Assembly: GCF_001931685.1 (NCBI RefSeq)
Contig: NZ_MOOY01000007.1
Span: 1-64,000 of the forward strand
DNA length: 64,000 nt
Source of the DNA: Pararhizobium arenae
GTDB lineage: Bacteria > Pseudomonadota > Alphaproteobacteria > Rhizobiales > Rhizobiaceae
Direction: 5' to 3'
Part shown: piece after piece, positions 36,586 to 46,025 of the stretch
Layout: each line of letters starts with the position of its first letter
Position numbering within the stretch: position 1 is the stretch's first letter
Made by a program: the position numbers and the translations under genes
The notes under the pieces: model-generated
What the model was told of the DNA's origin: nothing
What the model saw: only the letters and a program-made list of their open reading frames with translations
The model's database searches: none

Positions 36586-37047
36586 ATGGGTTCCAGTCAT
36601 CATTCGTCGTCGGGCGGCACGAAATCTTCACAGCCGCCCACGGCGCATGAAATGTTGCGGCGTGACGTTCCGATAGAAAAGTATGAGAGACCCCTTCGTT
36701 CAGGTCTCTCGCCATGGCAGCTCAAGCGCGTCATTGAATTCGTTGATAGTCAGCTCGAACGCCCCATTCGCATAGCAGACCTCGCGGCGACGATAAGTGT
36801 TAGTGAAAGTCATTTCACCCGCTCGTTCTCAATTAGCGCAGGCGTGACGCCTTATCAGTTCATTATGAAAGCACGCATTGAGCGCGCGCAGACGTTAATG
36901 CGTCAGTCGAAAGCGGAAATGGCTGACATCGCGATTGAATGCGGCTTGTCAGACCAGCCACATTTCAACCGCCTATTTCGACGTTTTGTGGGAACCACTC
37001 CGCTTAAGTGGCGGACGCTGAATCCCTTTCCAGAGTTGCACGCCTGA
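36586..37047 (+). CDS. AraC family transcriptional regulator (single DNA-binding domain)
   Basis: About 153 residues. The AraC/XylS double helix-turn-helix spans about 45-145 (LERPIRIADLAATISVSESHFTRSFSISAGVTPYQFIMKARIERAQTLM and DQPHFNRLFRRFVGTTP). There is no sensor domain, only a Ser/His-rich N-terminus. The ATG at 36586 has GGGGAAG upstream; a GTG at 36538 is possible. It lies 100 bases after the ABC operon in the same direction and could regulate it. Confidence 0.87.
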   Translation: MGSSHHSSSGGTKSSQPPTAHEMLRRDVPIEKYERPLRSGLSPWQLKRVIEFVDSQLERPIRIADLAATISVSESHFTRSFSISAGVTPYQFIMKARIERAQTLMRQSKAEMADIAIECGLSDQPHFNRLFRRFVGTTPLKWRTLNPFPELHA

Positions 37048-37052
37048 ATCTG

Positions 37053-39332
37053 CTAGGCTGCCTCGGAGTTCGCTTTAATAGGGAGGTTTCCGGGATCATT
37101 TGCTTCCGATGGTCTGATTGGAAGGCTAAAAGTCAATGCTGCGCCATTTCCGTCAGCGAGGCTTTCTGCCCTCAGCATCCCCTGATGGGCCTCAATGATT
37201 GAATGGCAGATGGCGAGCCCCATGCCCATCCCATCTTGTTTGGTTGTGAAAAACGGTTCGAAAATCTTATCAGGATCGACGATTCCGGTACCATGGTCGC
37301 GCACCTCGACCTCGATCATGTTGCTTCTGCTTACGCGGGTGGAAATGTTAACGAGATGGGGAGCACTAGCCCCGTCCTGCATAGCTTCAACGGCGTTTCT
37401 TATGAGGTTCATCAGAACCTGTTCCAATTGTATTCTGTCTGCACTGGTGGTCGGCAGTTCTGGATCGAGATCAAGCTCGACTTTGACTTTTTGGGTAAAG
37501 AGTTTGTCTGCGAGCATATCGCAAACATCACGAACCAGTATATTTATATCCACTTTGTGACGCGGGAAAACGGCTTTACCGAACAAGGCTCGGATTCGGC
37601 TCACCACTTGCGCAGCCGCATCGGCGTCTCGTACAATCCACTCAGCGGTGCGATTTGCCCGCTCGACGTTCGGTGGCTCGGCTTGCAGCCAGCGCTTGAA
37701 TGCGTGTGCATTGGCCACCAGTGCCTGCAGGGGTTGGTTCAATTCATGGGCGATGGACACCGAAAGCTCGGAGAGGCTAGCGGCACGAAGGGCGCGAGAA
37801 AGCCGTTCGTCAGACCGTCGAAGCGCCTCCTGCGCTCTGACCTCGTCGTCAATGTCAAGATTCACCCCGTACCAACGTACGATGTTCCCGTGTTCATCCC
37901 GTAGAGGTTCTATACGAGACTGCATCCACCTGTACTGCCCGTCTTTTCGCAGGAGACGACCTCTGTGACTCAATGGCTTGCCTACCGCTATCGTATGCTT
38001 GATAGCCGCCTCTACTGCTTTGCGGTCGTCAGGATGAACAAATCCATTTAGCGTTTGCTGATCTCCATTGAGAAGGGCTATTGAAGCCGAGGGTCCAGAC
38101 CAATCGACGAACCGCTTGTTGAAGTAGTACGGCACCCCCTCTGGCGTCATAAGCCAAATGAGGGAAGGCACAGTGTCTATGAGTAGCCGAAGTTCATCTT
38201 CGCTGCGCTTCATGGCTTCCGTGGCTTCAACTTGTTCATGAATATCAAGGCAAACCCCGTACCATTGAATGATGTTGCCATCACAATCACGCAGAGGTTC
38301 AGCTTTGCCATCGATCCAACGATAAACGCCGTCGTGTCGTCGTTGGCGATATCGTAAGGCAAACGCCCGTCCTAGAATTCGCGCCTCTTCGAGTGAATTT
38401 AGCCAGTTCGCTCTATCATCTGGATGAACTGCATCCAGGATGGCTTTGGTAAACTCCTTGGACGCGTGCATGTCTCCCGATGCCAAGGATACGCCCGTCC
38501 ATTCTTGTAGACGAGCATTGATGTAAGAGGGGTGCCCATCAGGTGTCGCGCACCATATCAGGGCGGGGACAGTGTCGGTCAGCTGCTGCAGTTGCCGCTC
38601 ACTTTTTCGTAGAGCGTCCTCTGCACGACGTTGGTCATTGATATCAACGGTGGTCGCAAACCAGGCGACAATATTCCCGTGCTCGTCGCGGGAGGCGATT
38701 GCGGAGTCTCTCAACCACCTGTAGGTCCCGTCGTGCCGCCGAACCCTCTGCTCCTCAAAGATTGGCTCTCCGGTCCGCATGCTGTGTCGCCACCGCTCAA
38801 AACAGCCCTCTAAATCGTCAGGGTGAATGAACTTGCTCCACCAGGAATGGTCGTCGAGCTTCGCAAGTTCACTCATCTCTTCAGCTGTAAGGCCGACGTA
38901 GTCCAGTGCCTTCGGATTTAGGAACCTAAGCCTACCATCTGGGTACGCAGACCACCCAAACCCGGGTATATCCTCAACATTTGGCTGAACAGTTTGATAA
39001 ACGCGATCAAACAGTGTCTTTGCATTCGCAAGCTTCAGGAGAATCGCCAAACTGGCAGCACCCACAAAAAAACCGAGGAATCTTTCCGTCGGATCGACGC
39101 CTTCGTAGAACGGTGAATACAAAAATGATGCCGTGGCTAAGCTGATTGCAAACAAGGTTGGAAGCGCAAAGCGGCATTTGGCTATGATGCATGTGGCCGC
39201 CACAGGAGCCAGCATCCCGGTCGGGTCGGAAAAAACGAACGTGAATACTACGCCGATGGCTCCGATGGCGACGACCAGAGCACGGCGGCCACTAGGCGTC
39301 GAAATCACTTCGCGTGCCTTGGCTAGATTCAC
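37053..39332 (-). CDS. Membrane-bound PAS sensor histidine kinase
   Basis: 759 residues: four N-terminal membrane helices (about 18-100), three PAS/PAC units (115-235 with DIPGFGWSAYPDG, 250-365 with TVPALIW, 382-497 with TVPSLIW), HisKA with H529 in LSVSIAHELNQPL, HATPase_c with DHGTGIV and GMGMGLA. It is the largest of three related kinases in the window. GTG start. The FixJ-type regulator at 39458 lies about 125 bases upstream on the same strand and is the likely partner. Confidence 0.92.
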   Translation of the reverse strand: MNLAKAREVISTPSGRRALVVAIGAIGVVFTFVFSDPTGMLAPVAATCIIAKCRFALPTLFAISLATASFLYSPFYEGVDPTERFLGFFVGAASLAILLKLANAKTLFDRVYQTVQPNVEDIPGFGWSAYPDGRLRFLNPKALDYVGLTAEEMSELAKLDDHSWWSKFIHPDDLEGCFERWRHSMRTGEPIFEEQRVRRHDGTYRWLRDSAIASRDEHGNIVAWFATTVDINDQRRAEDALRKSERQLQQLTDTVPALIWCATPDGHPSYINARLQEWTGVSLASGDMHASKEFTKAILDAVHPDDRANWLNSLEEARILGRAFALRYRQRRHDGVYRWIDGKAEPLRDCDGNIIQWYGVCLDIHEQVEATEAMKRSEDELRLLIDTVPSLIWLMTPEGVPYYFNKRFVDWSGPSASIALLNGDQQTLNGFVHPDDRKAVEAAIKHTIAVGKPLSHRGRLLRKDGQYRWMQSRIEPLRDEHGNIVRWYGVNLDIDDEVRAQEALRRSDERLSRALRAASLSELSVSIAHELNQPLQALVANAHAFKRWLQAEPPNVERANRTAEWIVRDADAAAQVVSRIRALFGKAVFPRHKVDINILVRDVCDMLADKLFTQKVKVELDLDPELPTTSADRIQLEQVLMNLIRNAVEAMQDGASAPHLVNISTRVSRSNMIEVEVRDHGTGIVDPDKIFEPFFTTKQDGMGMGLAICHSIIEAHQGMLRAESLADGNGAALTFSLPIRPSEANDPGNLPIKANSEAA

Positions 39333-39457
39333 TAGGCTAGTCCCGTCTCCAATAATTGAAAGGCCTGAAGTATTGCGGCGAAATTATATGATATTTCGCA
39401 CGACAGCATCTATCCCAAAGGATAGCGTAAATCTGGGCGGAAACGCGGGCTCACCCG

Positions 39458-40105
39458 TTAAACGCTGTCTCGGAGATCGTCAGGAAGAGACTGCCAAGCA
39501 GCATAGAGGTGCGCAAATGATGTCACCTGCATCTTTTTCATTCCGTTACTGCGATGCAGCTTGACCGTAACCTCGCTGATACCCAACGTGTAGGCAATTT
39601 GCTTGTTCAGCTCGCCCGCAACGACCATGCGCAAAACTTCGCGTTCCCGCGAAGATAAAGCATCGTATAGGCCAACATATTTGTTAGAGACGTTGGCTAC
39701 CTCTCTTCGACTGATGTCTATCGCGATAGCCTTCGCCACCGCGTCGAGGAACGTCTGCTCCCTTACAGGCTTGGTGAGGAAGTCATGCGCACCGGCCTTC
39801 ATGGCCTGGACACTCATCGCAATGTCCCCATGAGCAGTGAGAAACACGATTGGGGTCGAAACACCATTCCGCATCAGATGCGTCTGTAGATCAAGGCCGC
39901 TTAAACCGGGCATTCTCACGTCGAAGACGAGGCAACTTGGCCGATCCGGCAATGACGCGTTTAGAAAAGCTTGTCCAGATTGGTATGTAATCGCGTCAAT
40001 GCCAACCGAGTTCAACAGGTTTCCAAGCGATTCGCAGACGGCAACGTCATCGTCCACCAAAATAGCGACCGGACTGTTGATGTGTTCCGTTCCCGCGAGC
40101 GCCAT
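39458..40105 (-). CDS. FixJ/NarL-type response regulator
   Basis: 215 residues from MALAGTEH, with AGAGGGG before the ATG. Receiver (10-125) with phospho-acceptor D62 in LVFDVRMPG and Lys in LTKPVRE. LuxR-type helix-turn-helix at about 145-205 (LSSREREVLRMVVAGELNKQIAYTLGISEVTVKLHR). It lies upstream of the PAS kinase on the same strand, a typical kinase-regulator pair. Confidence 0.93.
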   Translation of the reverse strand: MALAGTEHINSPVAILVDDDVAVCESLGNLLNSVGIDAITYQSGQAFLNASLPDRPSCLVFDVRMPGLSGLDLQTHLMRNGVSTPIVFLTAHGDIAMSVQAMKAGAHDFLTKPVREQTFLDAVAKAIAIDISRREVANVSNKYVGLYDALSSREREVLRMVVAGELNKQIAYTLGISEVTVKLHRSNGMKKMQVTSFAHLYAAWQSLPDDLRDSV

Positions 40106-40365
40106 TGTCCCCTCTAAGCAATCTCCGTAAACCGCCGCAAGCACGGTTTCTTTGTAGTGATCGTATATGGAAAGTGCCGGAATTTGAAGCGGTCACACTT
40201 CAAATCTGTGTGGTGTCGCTGGCACTTTTTCCGCTCGTCGCCGGGAAGCCACCGGTGGTTGCGACAATTTGGCCGTTGATCGTCTTGCGGCATCTCTCGA
40301 CAGCTCCGCGCAAGCCATAGGTTGCATTCCGTGAGTGTTCCTAACATTTGAGATTTGAGGATTTC

Positions 40366-40773
40366 ATGAAAATCGGGTCAAGTTCTGATTCAATTTATCA
40401 ACTTTTCTTGCCGCGCAGCAAGACAGAGGCTGCCTCGGATTCCGGAGCTGAGCAATTCAAACAGCCGTTGAGGACTAGTGGTGTCACATCTTCCGACGAC
40501 TCTCTTGTCGCCGCGTTTCAAGCGCGATTGGCCGAAAGCAGTTTCAATCGTAACGACACGAACGGTGATGGGTTCGTCGATAGGGAAGAGTACATTGACA
40601 ATAACCTCCAGGAGCGAGCGGATGGATACAAGCCGGAATTAGCGGACGTTCAATCCACCTGGAACCAAATTGATGCGAATGGAAAAGGCCGATTGTCAGA
40701 GGACGAATATAAAGAGGGCTTCAACTCCATTCTGAAAGTGTCAATGGGACACTTCGACAAGCCGATCCGGTAA
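40366..40773 (+). CDS. EF-hand calcium-binding protein
   Basis: 135 residues with two EF-hand loops: D-T-N-G-D-G-F-V-D-R-E-E (64-75) and D-A-N-G-K-G-R-L-S-E-D-E (103-114). Both keep the Asp/Asn and the position-12 Glu needed for Ca2+. No signal peptide is obvious, so it is probably cytosolic or exported by another route; it is not calsymin (which has more hands). GAGGATTTC precedes the ATG. A terminator follows. Confidence 0.8.
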   Translation: MKIGSSSDSIYQLFLPRSKTEAASDSGAEQFKQPLRTSGVTSSDDSLVAAFQARLAESSFNRNDTNGDGFVDREEYIDNNLQERADGYKPELADVQSTWNQIDANGKGRLSEDEYKEGFNSILKVSMGHFDKPIR

Positions 40774-40781
40774 ATGAATAA

Positions 40782-40811
40782 CCTGCGCCCTGACCAGGCG
40801 CAGGCTGTTTT
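40782..40811 (+). terminator. Rho-independent terminator after the EF-hand gene
   Basis: CCTGCGCC at 40782-40789 pairs with GGCGCAGG at 40797-40804, followed by CTGTTTT. It lies 9 bases after the stop codon. Confidence 0.7.
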
Positions 40812-40958
40812 CCAGGATCATTGTTTCAGGCCTACACTCAAGGACAGGTAAACCGATCCTCTTGCGTGCTGGCAAGCCTCCTGAAGCCATCATATCTTTG
40901 CTTCCGAATGGCAGTGCCAAGAGCCGAGGTCTCGGTTGGCGTTTGCGGAGGGATGGAA

Positions 40959-41798
40959 ATGAATGTCGCAGCTTCACCTCAATGCAATGAATTGCATCGT
41001 GATCTGAATTTCTCGCGCTTTATAGCGAGTGATGCACAGGCGGCGCGGTTGGAAACACTGAGCCAGATGGCGTCATCAATGGTTCTGGAGCTTCGCCAAT
41101 CGCTTGCAGTTATCGCTACAGATTGCACTACAAGTTCAATCCTTCTATCGAAAACGAGCCCCGACCTTTCCAAAGTGTTCCCCTTGCTAGACCGGATAGC
41201 TGAATGTGTCCAACGGGCAACTGACGTGATCTTGCCAATCGACCTGGCTGCTGTGCGCAGAGAGCCTACCTGTGGTGAAATCGACGTAGTCAACCTACTT
41301 CGGGAAACGGCACAGATTGTAAGCTCCGAAGGTGTAGCACGCGGCGTCACGGTCAAATGCTTGCAGAGGGGACCATCGGCCATCGTACTTGCTGACAAGT
41401 TCTTGCTGCAACAAGCCTTCGTTGCAGTGCTCGTGATTTTGATGCGAACAGCCGTATCGTCTTCACCAGCCACGCCGCGAGCCCTGGAAATCGACATAGC
41501 CTTACGTAGCCAAACCTTACATATCGTATTCCCTGAGCTGGTCTATTCTGAGGGGCATGAATGCCATCCTGGCGATCCCGCTAAAGTCTTTGGTGTCAAC
41601 AACCAGGACGGTCACCATGAAAGTCTGAAGGCGTGCGAGGCAATTCTGGAGGCGCACAGAGGCGGCATATCCGCTAATGAACGTCCTGAAGGAGGCTTTG
41701 TAGTGACTTTGCCGATCCATCGATTGCAGTCACCGGAGACGATTGTTTTCCAGACCCAAGCGATTGACGCAACTGAACTTAGTGGGAGGCCGACATGA
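40959..41798 (+). CDS. Degenerate histidine kinase-like protein (pseudokinase)
   Basis: 279 residues from the ATG at 40959, which has GGAGGG 6 bases upstream (upstream in-frame ATGs exist at 40908 and 40953). The layout follows HisKA-HATPase_c: R-L-E-T-L-S-Q-M-A-S-S-M-V-L-E-L-R-Q-S-L aligns with ...SIAHELNQPL of the neighbouring kinases, with Leu43 where the phospho-acceptor His should be. In the ATPase part the N-box Asn and the G-boxes are also lost (H-E-C-H-P-G-D, Q-D-G-H-H-E-S-L). The frame is intact. It overlaps the response regulator gene by 4 bases (ATGA), so it may be a binding partner or scaffold for that regulator. Confidence 0.7.
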   Translation: MNVAASPQCNELHRDLNFSRFIASDAQAARLETLSQMASSMVLELRQSLAVIATDCTTSSILLSKTSPDLSKVFPLLDRIAECVQRATDVILPIDLAAVRREPTCGEIDVVNLLRETAQIVSSEGVARGVTVKCLQRGPSAIVLADKFLLQQAFVAVLVILMRTAVSSSPATPRALEIDIALRSQTLHIVFPELVYSEGHECHPGDPAKVFGVNNQDGHHESLKACEAILEAHRGGISANERPEGGFVVTLPIHRLQSPETIVFQTQAIDATELSGRPT

Positions 41799-42427
41799 GC
41801 AGTGAACGCACGGCGCAGCTGGAGCCTACAATCTACATTATTGACGACGAGGTCCACCTGGGATCGTCCCTGGTGAACCTCTTCGAATCCATGGAGCGCA
41901 ACGCTCGGAGCTTTAGAAGCGCCAATGATTTTCTGGCAGCTGTTGGAACAGAGGCACCAGGTTGCATTCTTCTGGATGTACAGATGCCGGGGATGAGTGG
42001 GTTAGAGCTGCAGGCCCGACTTACAGACCTCGGCAACCCGCTTCCAGTTATCTTCATGACGGGAAATGGAAGCGTGTCGGTCAACGTGTCTGCCACGATG
42101 GGAGGGGCTTTCGACTTTCTCCTCAAACCGTTCGTAAGCAGTGCGGTAATTGCATCAACGGATAGGGCACTCCAACGAGACGCCGAAAACCGCAGACGTC
42201 TCGCGACTCGGCGGGAGATACAGGCGTGTACCGACAAACTGACACCACGCGAAACCGAAGTGCTCAAATTCGTAACGCAGGGGCTGATGAACAAGCAGAT
42301 AGCTCACGAGATGAGCATCAGCGAGATCATGGTCAAGCTTCATCGTGGGAGGATGATGCGGAAGATGAAGGCCAGATCGATTGTCGATATCGTCCGAAAG
42401 TACGACTACTTAAGCGTCCCGGCGTGA
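41795..42427 (+). CDS. FixJ/NarL-type response regulator
   Basis: 210 residues: receiver with D61 in CILLDVQMPG and Lys in FLLKPFV; C-terminal LuxR-type helix-turn-helix at about 145-200 (LTPRETEVLKFVTQGLMNKQIAHEMSISEIMVKLHR). In the recognition part, M-V-K-L-H-R replaces the usual T-V-K-V/L-H-R. Overlaps the pseudokinase gene by ATGA; GGAGG lies before the start. Its phosphodonor is probably a kinase elsewhere. Confidence 0.92.
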   Translation: MSSERTAQLEPTIYIIDDEVHLGSSLVNLFESMERNARSFRSANDFLAAVGTEAPGCILLDVQMPGMSGLELQARLTDLGNPLPVIFMTGNGSVSVNVSATMGGAFDFLLKPFVSSAVIASTDRALQRDAENRRRLATRREIQACTDKLTPRETEVLKFVTQGLMNKQIAHEMSISEIMVKLHRGRMMRKMKARSIVDIVRKYDYLSVPA

Positions 42428-42647
42428 ATTTCGGCTAAGGGGTTCCGCGTCTCGATAGCCAGATTGCCTTCATCGCAATGACGCTTTTTGAGTCATGTTG
42501 TCTCGCTACATCTAAGTATATGTATTCTGCCTGCCATTTCATTCTATGGTTGAGCAATGTCTGGCTATCGGTTTTTATCCAGTCCCCTGGTTTGGAAACT
42601 TCGGCGCAGAATGTGTGGCAGTCAGCTTAGGCAAGGCAGACGCGGTA

Positions 42648-43052
42648 ATGGTTACATCGAATGAATGGGTAGCTGCGGTGGTCGATGATGATGACAGTCT
42701 TCGCGAGTCGCTTCGAGACCTCCTTGAGAGTGCAGGGGTCGCCAGCAAGCTCTATTCCTCCGCTGATGCATTCTTGTTGAGCGAGGGATATTTAGGAACC
42801 GACCTAATCTTTTCTGATTTTGAAATGCCCGGACTTAGCGGCATTGATCTACTCAGGCAGCTACAAGGGCTCTCCGACGTCCCCCCAATCATACTGATGA
42901 CGTCACACACTGATCCACACGTGGTTTCGAAGGCACTTTCTTACGGCGCAGTTGCGGTTTTGTCTAAACCCATCGACACCTGCGAGTTGCTCAAATCCTT
43001 GGAACATTTACTGAATCGCGATGAGCGGGCCGACGAAACCAAGCCCCGTTGA
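42648..43052 (+). CDS. Single-domain response regulator
   Basis: 134 residues from MVTSNEWVAAVVDDDD (the longer frame to 42546 does not look like protein). Receiver only: acidic VVDDDD, phospho-acceptor D57 in LIFSDFEMPG, Thr in LMTSH and Lys in VLSKPID. It follows the pseudokinase-regulator pair by about 220 bases and could be another member of the same phosphorelay. Confidence 0.85.
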   Translation: MVTSNEWVAAVVDDDDSLRESLRDLLESAGVASKLYSSADAFLLSEGYLGTDLIFSDFEMPGLSGIDLLRQLQGLSDVPPIILMTSHTDPHVVSKALSYGAVAVLSKPIDTCELLKSLEHLLNRDERADETKPR

Positions 43053-43066
43053 CGCGACCTCAACTC

Positions 43067-43828
43067 TTAGGTCGCAATTTTCCGTGCTTGGTGACTGAGC
43101 TTTATAAATCTCAAAATTTGGGTCGTCACGAAACAGATCGGGCGCGACTGCCCTTGGCCGTTTTCAAAGAGTTCGCCGTACATGTAGGAGCGCGACTGCT
43201 CAGCTTCTATGTCGAGCAAGCGGTGAAAAGCGACATGCGAAAGACGCCATCCGCTGGATGAAATAGGGAGCGCCACTGCGTTGTTGGGCATGGCGAACAT
43301 TTCGGTCCTAACATTCTCGCAGAGGTAAACCATTAATGTGGACTCGGTGACTTTTTCTGCGAAGGCCCCGCACAGCTCGCCAAACACGATAAGAATGTCT
43401 GTAGTGCGTCGAGGCGCAATCTGCATAGACGGGCCGGTGCTTTCCAAACGGCAATTCTCGTTTGAATCCAGCAGATCGACCTGTGCGCGTACGTGGGAGG
43501 AAAGGATCAACTGGAGCGCCTGAAGCTCTTCATTGAACCTGTGGCTTCCCGTCAACGTGACCTGCCTGGCCCGCGATATTGCAAGGCCAATTTCGGCCAG
43601 GGCCGAGGTCCATGTTGTCGCGCTGTACCGGTCGCTGGCAGGATCGTATCGCATCGGAAACGATAGTGAGCCCAACCGAGAGAGGGAATCTTGCGGCCAG
43701 GCCATCAATTGAGAGACAGGGTTGGTCGCAAAAAATTCCGGTCCGGCACCTTTAGGGCGGAGCGCGGCCCCGCCTATGCTGTCGCCATCAAAAACCTGCG
43801 ATCCTAGCGTCGAAACGTTTGCTGTCAT
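43067..43828 (-). CDS. Unidentified protein next to two-component genes
   Basis: 253 residues from MTANVSTLGSQVF, with TTGGAG before the ATG (the frame continues to 43936 but without such support). No motif is recognised. The helical stretch S-A-L-A-E-I-G-L-A-I-S-R-A-R-Q ... F-N-E-E-L-Q-A-L-Q-L-I-L-S-S-H resembles the dimerisation helices of a histidine kinase, with an alpha/beta part after it, so it may be another degenerate kinase relative. It is convergent with the single-domain response regulator, 14 bases apart. Confidence 0.55.
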   Translation of the reverse strand: MTANVSTLGSQVFDGDSIGGAALRPKGAGPEFFATNPVSQLMAWPQDSLSRLGSLSFPMRYDPASDRYSATTWTSALAEIGLAISRARQVTLTGSHRFNEELQALQLILSSHVRAQVDLLDSNENCRLESTGPSMQIAPRRTTDILIVFGELCGAFAEKVTESTLMVYLCENVRTEMFAMPNNAVALPISSSGWRLSHVAFHRLLDIEAEQSRSYMYGELFENGQGQSRPICFVTTQILRFIKLSHQARKIAT

Positions 43829-43887
43829 AAGCTTCACTCCAATTGTCCTGGTGTTCCTGCTGCGATCACCGCGCACGCAGACCTGAA

Positions 43888-43915
43888 AAAGCCGTCTCCT
43901 TGCGGAAACGGCTTT
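43888..43915 (-). terminator. Terminator for the minus-strand SDR gene
   Basis: On the minus strand AAAGCCGT (43915-43908) pairs with ACGGCTTT (43895-43888) and TT follows, giving a hairpin with a T run. It lies about 85 bases beyond the SDR stop at 44001, in its downstream direction. Confidence 0.55.
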
Positions 43916-44000
43916 CGAGCGTAGCGTTTGTCTCACCAGTCTAAAGCTATACGAAGGTGTGCGGCACTGCGGTCATCGGACCTGCAGATTCAGCAAATTC

Positions 44001-44966
44001 TCAAGATATCTTGAGGCCGGTCAGGCGCTCACTTTCCGTCCAGAGCTTTTCTGCTAGTCCGAGGTCGATTGCATACGGCCGGACACCCGTGCCTCCGTCA
44101 GCGTCAACCGCCGCGACATCGCAGTTTTCGCAGTATACGCCCCCTATCCCTTCTAGAAGCGGGCTGGTTGCGCACCAGACGGTGGTGGCCGCGCCCTGCG
44201 CGAAGTTCTTCCGATCCGTCGCTGGATCGATGATCGGATTGCCGTCCGCGTCCAACGCATTGAAAGAGGCAATTTCATCCGGAGAAAGATGGCGAGCCAA
44301 GGGACCAACAATCGAACCCGGATGTACCGCGTAAGCACGAATTCCAGCAGACTTTCCTTTTCGGTCAGCAGATACCGCGAACAACGAATTCGCGGTTTTG
44401 GCCTGACCGTACGCTGCCCACTTATCGTATGGCCGCTTCTCGAACCGAAGGTCGTCCAAGTCGAAACCTGGGATCATGTGTCCCCTTGAAGACAATACTA
44501 CGATCCGGGACTGAGACGCGGCCTCAAGCGCAGGCCATAAGCGAACGGCAAGTCTGAAATGACCTAAATGGTTGGAGGCGAACTGTCCCTCGTTTCCGAA
44601 TTCATCTCGAAAAAGCGGCGTCGCCATCACGCCAGCGTTCAATATCAAACAAGACAGTGCCCGCTTGGAATTCAAAAACTCTTCAGCGAAACCGTCTATG
44701 GAGTCTGGCTTCAATAGGTCGAGTTCATGAACCTCAACCCGAGGGATATGTGTGACAGCACCACGAGCCTTTTCAGTGTCTCGCGTGGCGACTACAACCG
44801 TCGCACCAGCCGCCGCAAGGACTTTGGTGGTTTCAAGTCCCAAACCTGATGCCCCGCCTGTCACGATGACAACACGGTCGGTCAGGTCCACACCAGTTGC
44901 GACCTCAGTCGCGGTGGTCTCGGGCCTCCAGCCAGTATGAAGGGGGGTCTGCGTTAAAGTTTCCAT
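44001..44966 (-). CDS. Retinol-dehydrogenase-like SDR
   Basis: 321 residues from METLTQTPLHTG, with CAGGAG before the ATG. TGGASGLG at 36-43, N-A-G-V at 110-113, Ser159/160 and Y186-x3-K190. It has the long C-terminus with G-x-Y-C-E-N-C-D typical of this SDR subgroup. It is divergent from the AraC gene at 45060, its likely regulator. Confidence 0.9.
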   Translation of the reverse strand: METLTQTPLHTGWRPETTATEVATGVDLTDRVVIVTGGASGLGLETTKVLAAAGATVVVATRDTEKARGAVTHIPRVEVHELDLLKPDSIDGFAEEFLNSKRALSCLILNAGVMATPLFRDEFGNEGQFASNHLGHFRLAVRLWPALEAASQSRIVVLSSRGHMIPGFDLDDLRFEKRPYDKWAAYGQAKTANSLFAVSADRKGKSAGIRAYAVHPGSIVGPLARHLSPDEIASFNALDADGNPIIDPATDRKNFAQGAATTVWCATSPLLEGIGGVYCENCDVAAVDADGGTGVRPYAIDLGLAEKLWTESERLTGLKIS

Positions 44967-45059
44967 ATGACAGCTCCTGTTTGAACCATCTGAATTTCGT
45001 GTATAATGACCGGACAATCCATATTCGATTTGCCGGATTTATATAGCGAAAGTCCTATT

Positions 45060-46025
45060 ATGGCGTCCGATCCACTTTCTGAAGTTTTGAACCTAACCAG
45101 TGCGCGGGGAGTCTTGTCCACCGGCTTGAAAGCGTCCGGCAGGTGGAGCATGTCGGTTGAGGTTGGTCCGCAGCTAAAATTCAGCGCCATCACGGAGGGG
45201 CAATGCTGGATCACGTTCAACGACTTGGCCACGCCAACAGTCCTACAAACTGGCGACTGCTTTTTATTGAAAGGGCCGCTGGGGTTTACTCTTGGGAATG
45301 ACCAAGAGATTCCGCCGCGTCCAGCTACAGAGGTTTTCTCCAAAATTGTTGACGGTTTTGCGATCTTGGAAAATGGAGCCTTTCCGACTGTTACCTGCGT
45401 CGGGGGTAAGATGACGGCCGATGAAGGAATTGAGCTTCTCACAGCCTCGCTTCCTCATTTCATGATACTCAAAAGTGGCACGAAATCAGCGACGCGCGTT
45501 CGCTGGTTGCTTGAACAGCTTGAAGCAGAAACTGCTGACGTAGCTCCAGGCGCGGATGTTATGTGCGAGCAGATAATGCACATGATCTTCGTCGAGATGA
45601 TAAGAATATGCATTGCTCAAGGCCAACTAGACGCAGGATGGCTTTCAGCCTTGTCCGACCCGAGGGTAGGGAAAGCGCTTCAGTTGATGCACTCGGACTT
45701 CAGAAGGCAGTGGCGGCTTGAGGAGTTAGCTCAGCACTGCAATCTTTCGAGATCGCAATTTGCTGCGCGGTTCGCGGAGGCGGTAGGCATGTCACCAATG
45801 GATTACTTGTTCCGTTGGCGGATGCATATAGCAAGGCGGGCGCTGCAAAGACCCGACAGCGTAATTTTGAATGTGGCCGAGCAGGTTGGCTATCATTCTG
45901 AAGCGGCATTCGGGGCTGCGTTCAAACGCATGTTTGGCATCGCGCCCCGCCGCTACTCCGCCTCGAAACTTACCGACGGCCACAGACTGGACGTCGGAAA
46001 CGGTCTGTCAGAAAATCTGTTCTAA
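45060..46025 (+). CDS. AraC family regulator with cupin-type sensor domain
   Basis: 321 residues from MASDPLSEVLNL. The N-terminal half is the AraC-type cupin (GQCWITFND ... LQTGDCFLL). The C-terminal double helix-turn-helix is at about 225-305 (WRLEELAQHCNLSRSQFAARFAEAVGMSPMDYLFRWRMHIARRAL, AEQVGYHSEAAFGAAFKRMFGIAPRRY). An ATG at 45006 is possible, but a TATAAT-like box sits there, favouring the later start. Divergent from the SDR. Confidence 0.88.
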   Translation: MASDPLSEVLNLTSARGVLSTGLKASGRWSMSVEVGPQLKFSAITEGQCWITFNDLATPTVLQTGDCFLLKGPLGFTLGNDQEIPPRPATEVFSKIVDGFAILENGAFPTVTCVGGKMTADEGIELLTASLPHFMILKSGTKSATRVRWLLEQLEAETADVAPGADVMCEQIMHMIFVEMIRICIAQGQLDAGWLSALSDPRVGKALQLMHSDFRRQWRLEELAQHCNLSRSQFAARFAEAVGMSPMDYLFRWRMHIARRALQRPDSVILNVAEQVGYHSEAAFGAAFKRMFGIAPRRYSASKLTDGHRLDVGNGLSENLF

